DNA of 64,000 nucleotides from positions 283,460,944 through 283,524,943 of the forward strand of contig OY856186.1 in the NCBI GenBank assembly GCA_963693315.1, read 5' to 3'. The translations under genes and the position numbers were made by a program. Under the pieces are notes generated by a model. That model saw only the letters and a list, made by a program, of their open reading frames with translations. It did not search any database and was not told where the DNA came from. This DNA comes from Diogma glabrata. Lineage: Eukaryota > Arthropoda > Insecta > Diptera > Cylindrotomidae. Below, piece by piece: positions 11,740-22,734 of the stretch (positions are counted from its first letter, which is position 1; the number at the start of each line of letters is the position of its first letter).

Positions 11740-13050
11740 TGTAATCTTATCAGGACGAGTTTAAAAACAACCTTTAAGTATTATTCTATTTTGGTAATTA
11801 AACGGCAAATCAATCAATTTAGGGTATTTAATCTATATTTTTATTATCGCATCTTAATTAGTTAAATAATATAAATCGTTACTATCAATTGATAAAATTT
11901 ATTTAACTTTATTGTTACTTAAATAATCGAACAACTAATAAATTGGAAATTGTATTTCAAATTCTAAAAGCTTAAAACTTTTTTATATTACATATATCAT
12001 AAATATTATTAAATAAATAAAATTATAAATTTATTTTCTACATGTTATATCTTCTTCCATTGTTTTATATCTAGCTTAGATTTAATGTCGAACTGTAACT
12101 TAAATTTAATGTCGAAAATTTTTCATTAAAAATGTAAAATTTCACAGGATAATAATGTAAAATAGTTGTACAAGAAGTAAACTCTTGTCGACGAACTCAT
12201 AGAGCCCGAAACTAGTTGGTAATATTAAAAATAAATTATTAAAAAATAAATTAGTGTTTTTTAAAAAAAGCAAATGCTTCTTTTTAAAAGTTATTTATTT
12301 GGTTTGGAAAAAACGACATTTAGTCTACAACAAGCTAACATTTTCCAACTGTACTTATTCGTCATCAGTGAACGAAGGATTAAATTCAATCAAAAAATCA
12401 CTTACAATACTTTTCCGTATAGCGTAAATACTTCTGTTCATTAATTACAACTTTTATAAAAAAAATGAAGTGCGTAATCTTCAACACGCTGTTGAAGTAA
12501 AACTTCTTTGGCCACTGCAGCAGGTATTACTAAAAATATTAAATATAAAATAAAATAGATATGTCATATTGAAATTTAAAGTTTCTTTCTAATATTCTTG
12601 ATAATATAATTTACAACAATGTGTCATCAAAAGCCATATTTACATGTTTTACAAAGTCTTACAACGTATTACAAATTAAATTTCACGATGAATACATGTC
12701 CACTTAATTTAACAACAAGATTTGGTACAAAAATTGATGCAGTTTTTCAATAAATTTAGCAAATTTGTCATAAACCTCTAATTTCATATTTCAATTATAT
12801 GATAATAATCGAATTGACTTTGTAATACATAATGTAAATATTGCTTTTTATTACACATGCAGTAAATTATATTATCAAGCAATGCAACTCTAAATTGCAA
12901 TATGACATATTTGTTTTATATTTAATCTTTTTTTTAATTGCCACAGTAGCCAAAAAAATTTATTTCAACCACGTGCAAAGATTACACGCACTCATTTTTC
13001 TACTTAACAAAACAAATTTAATCAACACAAATATTTTTATTTATAAATAA
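11740..13050. other. UGDH 3' flank and AT-rich intergenic DNA
   Basis: The first few hundred bases are probably the UGDH 3' untranslated region, with an AATAAA near 12012. The rest is AT-rich without supported genes. The 12841 frame is hydrophobic, low in complexity and has no family resemblance. Confidence 0.5.
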
Positions 13051-13051
13051 A

Positions 13052-13320
13052 CTTTTGAAAAAACGGCATATTTTTATTTTTTAGTCATAGAGAATTATAT
13101 ACGACCGCCTCGAAATCTATAGCAATATAATACAACTCAAACTATCCAAACAGATTAAGATGTTTTGACGAAATCGCCTAAAATACATAAAAATACGGGA
13201 TTTTCCAATTTTCTGAAAAACGGTATTTTTCACATCATAGAAAGCTATGGAGCCTCTCGAAATCAATCCAAATAGAATACAATTTAAATCATCCAAATAA
13301 AAACTAAAACAATTCAAAAA
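13052..13320. repeat. Two diverged direct copies, period about 155 bp
   Basis: The segment from about 13052 (AAACGGCATATTTTTATTTT, then TCATAGAGAA and GCCTCGAAATC, then ATAATACAACTCAAAC) recurs from about 13207 (AAACGGTATTTTTCAC, then TCATAGAAAG and GCCTCTCGAAATC, then AGAATACAATTTAAATC). Identity is moderate. It looks like an old tandem pair, perhaps part of an element. Confidence 0.5.
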
Positions 13321-13469
13321 TCAAAATATAAATTTAAAAAATTACGAAACTCAACAAAATATTACGAATATTATATCATTAGATATATTTTAAATCTAAA
13401 ATCGACACGTCGAACTCATATAACATTTAGTACGATACATAATTACTGAATAAGTGTATAAAAAATACA

Positions 13470-14129
13470 ATAGAGTTTTTTCCGGAAAATATTGTGACAG
13501 CTCAAACCAGCTGTTTTAATAAGTGCATGTAAAATAATCAAAATTGATTGATTTTCCTTGCAAATTTGGTTATTTTGATTGCAATTAAAAGTGTTTTAAA
13601 AGTGAATTTTTGAAAACAATAATTATTTAAATTGTTAATTGTGTTGTGCTCTTAAGTTTTTTATGCATTAAGGATAGCGAAATAATTAAAATCGCATTAA
13701 AATATGGAAATTAAATTAACCTTCATTTTTTCAGAAATGAAGGTTCATTTAATTTCCATATTTTTATTTCGGTTTATTTACAAAAAACTAACAATATCAA
13801 ATACTTTATCTTAGTGTAAAATAATAATAATAAAGTGTAAATTTAAAATAATAATAAAAAAAAGTTCAGAGACAATATGAAATGAAGGTTGATTTAATTT
13901 CCATATTTTAATGCGATTTTAATTATTTCAGTATCCCTAATGCATTAAAAGCTTAAGAGCACAACACAATTAACAATTTAATTAATTATTGTTTTCAAAA
14001 ATTCACTTCTAAAACACTTTAAATTGCAATCAAAATAACCAAATTTGCAAGGGAAATCAATAAATTTTGATGATTTTACATGCACAAATTTTGACGTTTA
14101 AAGTTTGGCATTTAAGGAAAAAACTCTAT
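13470..14129. mobile_element. Foldback element with long arms and an inner hairpin
   Basis: Arms of about 205 bp at 13523-13727 and 13880-14085 are reverse complements with scattered mismatches, and the far ends repeat ATAGAGTTTTTTCC (13470-13483) as GGAAAAAACTCTAT (14116-14129). The inner end of the left arm also pairs with an adjacent 29-bp copy at about 13736-13764, so this end sequence is present three times. A 110-bp AT-rich spacer separates the arms. There is no coding sequence. No target duplication was identified with certainty. Confidence 0.8.
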
Positions 14130-14572
14130 ACACATAATCGAATTGTATCGCATACTTGCCGAACATAATATTCGTTTGTCTTTTTTCTTCTAATTTCTTT
14201 TTTATTTGATTGTGTTTAAATTTCTACTTTCGTTTTTTTGGAATTGTGTGCATGTACTGTTATATGTTTAAAATTCAAAATCAGACTGTAGTATGATAGA
14301 GATGAATATATGTGGTTATATACCTGTTCAAATGATAACTTCCGTTGCAAAATTCTCATAACGCGCCTAAAGAAGTTTTACTTCAAAAAACAACATTTCA
14401 TCCGCAACTACCAGGTATTTTCCAACTGTTCTTATTATTTAGAAGTGTTGAAACCAAGATTCACACAAAAACTGAATAAACATTGCCCTTCTAATTACAA
14501 TTTTTGCAACAACTTGATACTTTCGAAATGTTTCTATCAGTTGAGAGAAGCTGAAGCTAGAATAGAAACATA

Positions 14573-14946
14573 TTCCATGACCAATTTCATGGTCAATTAC
14601 ATTTCATGTTTCTCAAAAAATTGGGGAAAAAATGTATGAAATCATTCTTTTGACATATTTAGTGGTATTTTTTGACACACTTATAATAATACATTAATCA
14701 AGGTTTTGGTCTCACATGCCATTAATCAAGGTTTTGGTCGCCGATGCCGACCATCAAGTTGTCTCCACATCCAATGTTACTACGTATTATCACTTAAAAT
14801 GATCGTTTTTAAGCAAAACAGCATGCAAGCTTGCTTGTTTTGACACACTTAATGATTTTTTTGACATACTTCCGGTACAGTTATCGAGCATAGTTATTTT
14901 TAGAATAAAAAGTTTGAAATCGCTCCAGCGGCTTTCTAGTTTTCGT
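14573..14946 (+). mobile_element. Family A repeat, copy a, left part (truncated)
   Basis: The sequence matches the 3' half of the repeat at 29696-31950: alternating TTTTGACACACTT phrases, CTTCCGGTACAGTTATC at about 14870, and CTCCAGCGGCTTTCTAG just before the break. It continues at 19508 after the composite LINE. The left end is not at the family's other terminus, so this copy is truncated. Confidence 0.8.
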
Positions 14947-16767
14947 TGTTGTTGTTGTTGTAGCGACGGTGGGGTGCCATTCCTCCGGCTCCATGTCCAG
15001 ATTCAGGAACTCTGCTACTGCTCTTGGGCGGTACCACAAATTTCCTTCGTCAAGTTGGTTGGTTTTCCTGAACAATTAAATAGGTGGTCTGCATCATGTG
15101 GCGTGCCCTCACATATGGGACACTTGTCAACAACTTTGTGGTCAATTCGATTCATATAGTTATTTAACATGCGTGACCAACCGGATCTTAACTGCGCTAG
15201 AGTGGATCTGGTGCTGCGCGGTAGTTTGACCTCTTCCACAGCGACCTGTGGCGGCTTACTCTGGCGAACTCGATTTGGAGCGTAGTTCTTTAATGTGTCC
15301 TCAACCTTCGTGTGTTGCGTTTTTAAGTCCGTTTTATACGTAAGCTCGTCAATGTTACCTGTTATTTCACTGTGTCTGACATCACTTAAAAAGCATTTCG
15401 CGGTACGCCTTATGTCTCTAGGTGGTGTGGTTGTGGATAAGGTGTCGTTGCAGGGATGTTGCTCTTTGTGACAGGCCTATAGATATTGTTTGGTGAGCAT
15501 TTCATTGTGTTGACGGATCGGCAATATGTTACATTCTTGGTGCAGGTGATCTCGGTGAGCCATCAAACGACAACCGGTTGCTGTTCGCAAAGCTCCGTTT
15601 TGTGTTACTTGTAACTTATTCCAGTGGGTGTCAGCGACCTGAGGTGTCCATATGGGTGCGGCATAATTCAAAATAGGTCTTCCTATTGTTTTGTATGTTG
15701 TTATTATTGTTTCTTTATCTTTCCCCCATGAACTGCCAGCCAGTGCTTTCAGAGCATTGTTCCTATTTTTCAATCTTGCGTTCACCTGTTGAGCATGAGC
15801 ATTGAATTTAAGTAGTGGATCGAATGTGACCCCCAACAGTCTCGGCTTTTTTACCGAGGGAATAAGCACGTTATCAATGCAGATGTTGAGTGTTGTGTTG
15901 CCCTCCTTCGTCCATGTGGTGAAAAGTGTAGATGTGGACTTTTCGTTGGACCGTATTAGGTTTCTGGTTTTTAACCATTCGTTTAGGATGTTAAGGTAGG
16001 TGTTCAAAGCATTAGTGAGTTGTTCCAGGTTGTTTCCTGTTGCAAGCACCGTGCAGTCATCAGCATATGACGTGATGGTTATTCCTTCTGGAGGTGTAGG
16101 TAAGCTGCTTAGGTAGAGATTGAATAGTGAAGGTAAAAGAACTCCACCTTGCGGAACTCCTTGTTTGAGCACTCTCATCTTAGATTTGGAGTTACGAAAC
16201 TCAACGTATGTTTGTCGGCCTCTTAGGTAGCTGCACAACCAGCGCTTAATTAAACCTGGCAGATTGGTGTTAAATATATCATTCAATAGTTCGGCGTGCG
16301 ACACTGTATCGAATGCTTTTGATAGGTCGAGCGCAACTAATGCTGTTCTGGCACAAGGTTGTTTTTGGTTTAATCCATCACTGATTTGATCTTGTATCTT
16401 TTGGAAGAGCGGTGGTTGTACTATGTGCTTTCCTAAAGCCATGTTGGTGGGGCGCCAAATCGCAAGATCTGGATAACCGAGGTAACAGAAGCGCTTCAAT
16501 CAGTTTTCCAACCGATGAAAGGTCTGATCGGTCTGTAAGATTCTCCCTTCTCTTCAGGTTTTCCAGGTTTCAAGAAGGGGCTTATTCTAGCTGTTTTCCA
16601 GATGTTTGGTATCTGAAGAGTATTTAGCGATGTGTTGAGTGTAGAAGTGAGAAAGTTCAATCCTTTGGGTCCAATGTGTTTTAGCATAATGGATGAGATG
16701 CCGTCCGGTCCAATAGCTTTGGATGTCTTAGTTTTCTTTATATCGTTCTCAACTTCTTCTTCGGTGG
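14947..16767 (-). pseudogene. LINE reverse transcriptase, copy B (5' truncated)
   Basis: The sequence begins at TEEEVENDIKKTKTSKAIG followed by PDGISSIMLKHIGPKG, the start of the reverse transcriptase fingers. A broken patch near 16500 separates this from the frame at 16499-15477, which carries ALDLSKAFDTVSHAEL, QGVPQGGVLLPSLFNLYLSS and the catalytic TSYADDCTVLA, then GRPILNYAAPIWTPQVADTH. The C-terminal zinc motif CPICEGTPHDADHLFNC lies at about 15120-15080. The 3' end is a (CAA)n tail at 14947-14965. Protein identity to copy A over the shared part is high but not complete, so the two come from different or diverged templates. Confidence 0.87.
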
Positions 16768-18049
16768 TTGTTGTTGTAGCGACAGTTTTGGCATGTCCAG
16801 GTTCAGGAACTCTGCTACTGCCCTTGGGCGGTACCACAAATCTTCCTCCGTCAAGTTTGTTTCATTTTCAGGACAATTAAATAGGTGGTCTACATCATGT
16901 GGCGTGCCCTCACATGCGGGACACTTGTCAATAATTTCAGAATCCATTCTACTCATGTAGTTGTTTAGGATGCGTGACCAACCGGATCTAAGTTGTGCAA
17001 GAATGGATCTAGTGCTACGGAGCAATGGACCTCTTCGGCAGCGACTTTTGGTGGCTTTTTATTTAGAACACGATTTGGAATATAGTTCTTTATTGCATTT
17101 TCAACCGTTTTGGTGTGGAGTGTTTTTAAGCCAGTTCTATATGTAGATTCGTCAATGTTACCAGTAACCTGGCTATTTCTGCTATCTTGCAGAAAGCATC
17201 TTGCTGTCTTCCTTATGTCTCTGGGTGGTTCTATTGTAGTCAGGGTGTCATTGCAAGGATGTTGCTCTTTGTGACAGGTCAATAGATATTGTTTGGTTAG
17301 CATTTCATTATGTTCACGGACCGGCAATATGTTACTTTCCTCGTGTAGGTGATCGCGGTGGGCCATCAGGTGACATCCGGTTGCGGTTCGCAAGGCTGCA
17401 TTTTGTGTTGTTTGTAGCTTATTCCAGTGAGTGTTGGCATCTTAAGGGGTCCATATGGGTACAACATAATTTACAATGGGTCTTCCTATTGCTTTGTACG
17501 TTGTTAAGATCGTGTTTTTATCTTTGCCCCATGAACTACCCGCTAGTGCTTTCAATGCGTTATTCTTGGTTTTCAAACTTGAGTTTATTAGTTCTGCATG
17601 AGCATTGAATTTAAGGAGTGGGTCGAATGTTACACCAAACAGTCTCGGATTTTTTACTGTAGGAATAAGCATGTTGTCTATGCAGATGCTTAGTGTTGAA
17701 TTTACCTTCTTCGTCTATGTGGTAAAAAGTGTGGAAGTGGACTATTCAGTGGAAAGTTTTAGTTTTCTGGTTTTAAACCAATCATTCAGAATATTAAGGT
17801 AGGTATTCAGGATATTTGTGAGTTGCTGCAGGTTATTTCCTGTTGCAAGCACTGTGCAGTCGTCTGCATATGACGTGATAGTTATTCCTTCTGGTGGGGT
17901 AGGCAAACTGCTTGGGTAGAGATTGAATAATGACGGTGAGAGAACTCCGCCTTGAGGAACTCCTTGTCTTAGCACTCTCATTTTGGACTTGCTGTTACGG
18001 AACTCAACATATGTTTGGCGACCTCTGAGGTAATTGCACAACCAGCGCT
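16768..18049 (-). pseudogene. LINE reverse transcriptase 3' part, copy A (lacks fingers region)
   Basis: The sequence starts within RWLCNYLRGRQTYVEF, goes through RVLRQGVPQGGVLSPSLFNL and the catalytic SYADDCTVLATGN, then GVTFDPLLKFNAHAELI, GSSWGKDKNTILTTYKAIG, RTATGCHLMAHRDHLHEES and CPACEGTPHDVDHLFNCPE, the C-terminal zinc motif. It ends AEFLNLDMPKL before a CAA-rich tail at about 16766-16780. The segment that should precede RWLC is absent here but is what begins the next copy. Frame breaks occur near 17680 and 17440. Confidence 0.85.
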
Positions 18050-19494
18050 TCTCACTTCTTCTTCGGTGAATGTGATATCCTCTAGATGTTCAGTATTTAC
18101 TTTGCGCAGATGTCTCAACACTGACCTTGTTTTCTTTTCATGTTTACTTGGTTTTTCTCTAAACTGTGTGTTAAATTTGGTAGCGCATTTCCTTTGGTTT
18201 TCTGTTAATATTGAAAGAGCACATGCTTCCTGTGAGAAATTTGGCTTCATCTTTTGTATTCTGCCGGCCGGAATGAAGCGAGATCTGACTTTATTAAAAA
18301 TTTCTCTGAATTTTTTCTCCCCAGAGAGGGCGTCAAGTGGTAAAAATTGGTTACTAAATTCTATTTCAGTAAAATTTGTAAAATTTTGCCAGTCAGCTTT
18401 GTTAAAATTAATATATGTCTTCTTCTCGGACTTTATTTGGTTAAATGAACGGCTTAAGGTGATTATGACCGGCACGTGGTCTGATCCTAATGCTATTTCA
18501 GTTCTCCATTCAGCAATTGGCATTAGTGACATGCTAGCAAGGGAAACATCTGGAGAAGAATACGAGTTACCCTTGTTGGTTGTGGTTCGTTGAGAACTCC
18601 AAAGTTAGAGCCTTCAATTTGATCAGCAATGCTTTCACCTCGTGAATCAGTGTTCAGGTATGAGTGCCATAGATTATGGTGAGCATTCACATCTCCGAGA
18701 ATTAGACAGTCTTTAGTATAAAATATGTGTCCTATGGACGGTTCATAACCTCTATCACAGTTGCTTACAGTGTTATCTCCGTGTTTTCGGATTTTATTAT
18801 GATACCCAGTTGTTCTAGGTGATTATCAGTTCCCGGTACTGCTGGTAATGTGGCTGTACGGAAGATAACGGTTTTTTGAATGATCAAGGCAAGGCCACCA
18901 CCATTGTCCTTCCCTCTATCCAGCCTTATAATTCTATAATCACAGATATTATGACTAATTTTAGATCGCATTTAGTTTGGTTTCTTGTAGAACCGCGACT
19001 AGAATATCATTATTGCACATATAGTTTATTATGTCATCAATTTTATTTATGAGACCATTGCAATTTAATTGCATTACTTTGCTTGGGGTTTCCGGATGTG
19101 TGTTCATTCGCATTGTATTCTGGTGCGAGATCCTGCTTGACTATTGGCATGATGTCTGGCAACATGGCGCTATATAGTTTTTGGTCCATTGCTTATGTGT
19201 GGCAAGGCCTGAGCAGTTCTTTAGATGACACCATTCCTTACCACTGTTACACTGTAAGGATGTAGTGTTTGCCCTTAAAATGTTTTTGCATATTGTACAG
19301 TGCCATGTTTTAGTTGGTCCAGGGTTTCTTTCAATACCAGCCATGACGAGGAGAGTTTGAAGCAGTGAGGCTAGTGACAGCTGCTTCTTTATCCAAAAAA
19401 TGGAGCGACGGAGTTGCACCTTTCGTCAAAATTGTTGCGATGGTCCTTGGTCGGAACTGTGTTCCGAGTACTTCCGGGGCGTAGACCCGTCCAT
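18050..19494 (-). pseudogene. LINE 5' ORF: 2A-like peptide, PHD-like finger, endonuclease
   Basis: The first ATG is at 19494-19492. After 22 codons an in-frame TGA (19428-19426) interrupts, and the same frame continues to 19141. It encodes LASLLQTLLVMAGIERNPGP (motif at 19338-19315), matching the 2A ribosome-skipping signature except for Gly in place of the usual Asp. A PHD-like zinc finger follows directly (WHCTICKNI, LQCNSGKEWCHLKNCSGL, later CC). The endonuclease is in pieces: RLDRGKDNGGGLALI (18971 frame) and IALGSDHVPVIITL (18532 frame), the latter carrying the catalytic SDH. The frame then reaches TFTEEEV and is joined abruptly to reverse transcriptase at about 18050. Confidence 0.8.
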
Positions 19495-19507
19495 CTTGAG
19501 AAGCAAG

Positions 19508-19670
19508 TTCTAGTTTTCGTCGGTTGTGATGCCCGACAGACAGACGGACATTTTTTGCATTTTCAGAATCGTTATAACCTAAAACGTCGAGAAATGCTAA
19601 AAAGGTGTGGCCAAAATTTTCACTTTTGGCTTGAGATTGTAATACTTAGGTCTTTCAGACCGAAGTAATT
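19508..19670 (+). mobile_element. Family A repeat, copy a, right end
   Basis: This continues the family A sequence broken at 14946, with the GACAGACAGACGGACATTTT tract, ACGTCGAGAAATGCTAAAAA at about 19590, and a terminal hairpin GGTCTTTCAGACC at 19649-19661 followed by GAAGTAATT. Confidence 0.8.
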
Positions 19671-20261
19671 GTTCTCTTTTTCTCGTATTTCTACAGTTTG
19701 GTATTATTTCTATTACTGTTTTTCTAAATAAGTTAACGGAAACCAAAAGATAAATCACAATATCTTCTTATATATTAATACGCTAGATTAAAACTTTGTG
19801 GGGCATTAGGCTTTTTTATTCGAATTTTGATTCATTTGAAATTTTCACTGCTAACTGATATTAGTGTAACTTAGATTTTGAAGATTTGTGGGATTTTTCG
19901 GATCATAAATAAAAAAGTTATTATATACGGAAAACTTTTTCTATACATATGCATTATAAGTTTACATACATGCAAAAACAATTTTCTTTTTGCTTTAAAA
20001 CAATGGTTTAAAATTTTTCTTTTTTATATATTAGCTATCGAACCGAACAACGAATAACAAAAACGAAAATTTTTATATTTATTTTATATTCATTTCAGTC
20101 GTCGTATTTATTTTATATTTTAGTCGTCTTTTATCTTTCAAGAAGGACGGTTTTCGATATTTTTCGATTATTTTGTTTTTTATTGATATAAAGATTTTTG
20201 AGATATTTTGATATTTGAGTTATTTCATATTTTTGATATATTGATATATTTATTTATTTCG
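19671..20261. other. AT-rich leader before the Helitron ORF
   Basis: No gene is seen. The stretch may contain the 5' end of the Helitron whose Rep frame starts at 20262, but I could not identify a TC start with confidence. Confidence 0.4.
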
Positions 20262-22320
20262 ATGCCAAGACTACGTCGTAAACGTTTGGATGTGAGTGGT
20301 AGGTACATCGAGTCGTCGGAATAAAAGAGATTATATGCGTAATATGCGTAATAATGTTGATTTTATGAATGATGAAATGAATGGTAATAATGATGGAATG
20401 AATGCTGAAGCTGATGTTGTTGTGAATGATGAAGTGAATGTTGATGATATTAATGGTGTCATGAACGGTGTCATGAATGGTGTCATGAATGTTGCGAATG
20501 ATTTAGAATTGAATGTGGTGAATGATGAAATTCCCTTTGTAATTTTGAGAGATTCGTTCAAGTGTGCTTTGAATGTGATTCCAGGTAACTTTGATTCGTA
20601 TGTTTGTGGTGCTTTGGATATGAGTTGTCATTTTTGTCATGCCAAACATTTTGCAAGAGAAGTTACTTCAAATAATAATGAAGCGTTTTCTTTGTGTTGC
20701 CATAAAGGCAAAGTCAATTTACCTCCTCTTTCTGAAAATGCATTTTTCTCTAATATTTTCGAAGGATTGAATTCAAATGATAATGCTATAAAAAAACGTT
20801 CTAAAAGTTTTCTTTCAAATATTCGTTCCTATAATTCGGCATTTGCAATGATCAGTTCTGAATGTAATATAGCGGATTCTACTGCACGTGGTATTTATCA
20901 TTTTAAAATTCATAATATTTTTTATCATCGTACTGGTGCTTTAATTCCTGCTTATGGTCGACCTCCAATGTATGCACAATTATATTTTTATGATGTTGAT
21001 ACTGCTGCTAATATGAGAATGAATAGAAATACCAATGTATGTGAAATTTTTCTTATGCGTGAGATAGGTTTTGAGTTAGATCGTGTGAATCCTTTTGTTC
21101 GTTCTTTCAAATCAATGCATGAATTTTGTGAAAGACCTGAGAATGTTACTGCTGATGTGTCAATGGTTATAAAAGTTAACAGAGAATGTGATATTCGTCG
21201 TTTTAATGATGCTGTTCAAACTGATGTGGCTGCTATTTTTAAAAATGATGATGGTGAACCACCTTTTGAAAGAAATATGATTGTTTTTTCAAAAAATGCA
21301 AATGAAATTCGTTCTGTTTCTGTCCTTGATTCTTCTTTGGATCCTTTAGCTTATCCTTTGTTGTTTCCAAATGGTGATACTGGGTGGCACGTTAATATTC
21401 CACATAATTTAGTTTCAACTTCACGTGCTAATGTGTCACGTACAAAAGTTACAATGTTGCAATATGCATCTTATCGCCTTGCTATACGTGATGGTTTTAG
21501 TCTTTTGCATCGTTCTCAAAAATTATTTCTTCAATGGATTGTTGATATGTATGTTCGTATCGAAGGTACACGGCTTCATTACATTCGTTCAAATCAATCT
21601 GCTCTTCGTGCTGATTTGTACAATAATTTAACAGATTTCTTGCATCAAAATCGCAATGGCGATGATAATATGCAAGTAGTTGGTCGTAAAGTAATTTTGC
21701 CATCTTCTTTCACCGGTTCACCACGTAACATGTATCAAAATTACTTGGATGCAATGTCTATTGTACAACATTTCGGTAAACCTTCTTTATTTATAACAAT
21801 GACATGTAATCCTCAATGGCCAGAAATTGTTGATAATTTGAGTAATTATGAGTCTTCGAATTTTCGTCCTGATATTGTTGTGCGTGTGTTTAAAGTGAAA
21901 CTTAAAGAGCTCATAGATTGTTTAATGAAAAAAAAGATTTTCGATTCTGTCAAAGCACTTATATATACCATTGAATTTCAAAAACGTGGTCTTCCGCATG
22001 CCCATATTTTGTTAAATTTATCAGATGAAGATAGAATTGATGGAAATGAAATGATTAATAAATTTGTATGTACTGAAATCCCTGATCCCATTCTTTTTCC
22101 TAAATTACATGAATATGTGAAACGTCATATGATGCATGGACCATGTGGTGCTCTAAATCCCAATTCTGTTTGTATGAGAGATGGTAAATGTAGTAAGAAT
22201 TTTCCAAAACCTTTTTCTGAAAATACTAAAGAATCTGTGAATGGTTATCCTTTGTATCGTCGACGTGATAATGGTATGAGTGTTGATGTACGTGGTGCAT
22301 CTCTTGATAATAGATACTAG
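20262..22320 (+). pseudogene. Helitron Rep (HUH nuclease) protein, truncated
   Basis: The reading frame of about 674 codons matches the Helitron helicase-like N-terminal region. It has a CHFCHAKHFAREV zinc-like segment near residue 110 and LYPLLFPNGD-type sequence (LAYPLLFPNGDTGWH). It also has LFLQWIVDMYVRIEGTRLHY, PSLFITMTCNPQWPEI, and the HUH block FQKRGLPHAHILLNL (about 21980-22020). It continues to YVKRHMMHGPCG and CSKNFPKPFSE, then stops before the catalytic tyrosines and the helicase domain. An ATG at 20262 (MPRLRRKRLDVSG) is in another frame and hits a stop, so there is a frameshift near 20296. The N-terminal tail has three tandem GVMN repeats. The TAG stop is formed at the edge of the palindromic MITE. 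The frame does not visibly resume after the MITE. Confidence 0.9.
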
Positions 22321-22734
22321 GAGGGCCCGGCGTGCTTCGCTACGCTTATAAATAAAGTTTTTGCGTAGACATTTTGTTGACGTAGAAGCAATGATTTCAA
22401 AAAGTGGTAATGAGAAATGCTACCATATAATTTTTAATTTTTCTTTTTAAATATATGAATGAAAAATAATCAGAACTCTAGCTGATCAGTTCGGATATAT
22501 GAAAAATTAGCGAAGCTTACTTGAAAACTTATTTGATCGCTAATTTTTCATATATCCCAACTGATCAGCTAGAGTTCTGATTATTTTTCATTCATATATT
22601 TAAAAAGAAAAATTAAAAATTATATGGTAGCATTTCTCATTACCACTTTTTGAAATCATTGCTTCTACGTCAACAAAATGTCTACGCAAAAACTTTATTT
22701 ATAAGCGTAGCGAAGCACGCCGGGCCCTCCTAGT
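22316..22734. mobile_element. Near-perfect palindromic MITE (TA target)
   Basis: Two 197-bp arms, 22316-22512 and 22538-22734, are reverse complements with one mismatch that I could find; the loop is 25 nt. The ends read TA-GGAGGGCCCGGCG and CGCCGGGCCCTCC-TA, consistent with a TA target duplication as used by Tc1/mariner-type transposases. The element is non-coding. The very low arm divergence suggests a recent insertion or arm homogenisation. Confidence 0.9.

Larger units (their letters stand above)
14947..19507 (-). mobile_element. Composite 2A/PHD-type LINE insertion with 13-bp target duplication
   Basis: TTCTAGTTTTCGT occurs at 14934-14946 and 19508-19520 and brackets the insert exactly; the outer sequences are continuous parts of family A. 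On the minus strand the element starts at 19507, has its first ATG 13 bases later, and runs through 2A-like peptide, PHD-like finger, endonuclease and reverse transcriptase. It ends in a (CAA)n tail. The 3' portion occurs twice: once joined out of place (16768-18049), ending in its own CAA tail, and once following the missing middle segment (14947-16767). It is dead because of stops and frame breaks. Confidence 0.9.

Noticed and set aside
14310..14639. 109-codon plus-strand frame
   Set aside because: Compositionally it is AT-rich intergenic DNA, and its end runs into the family A repeat.
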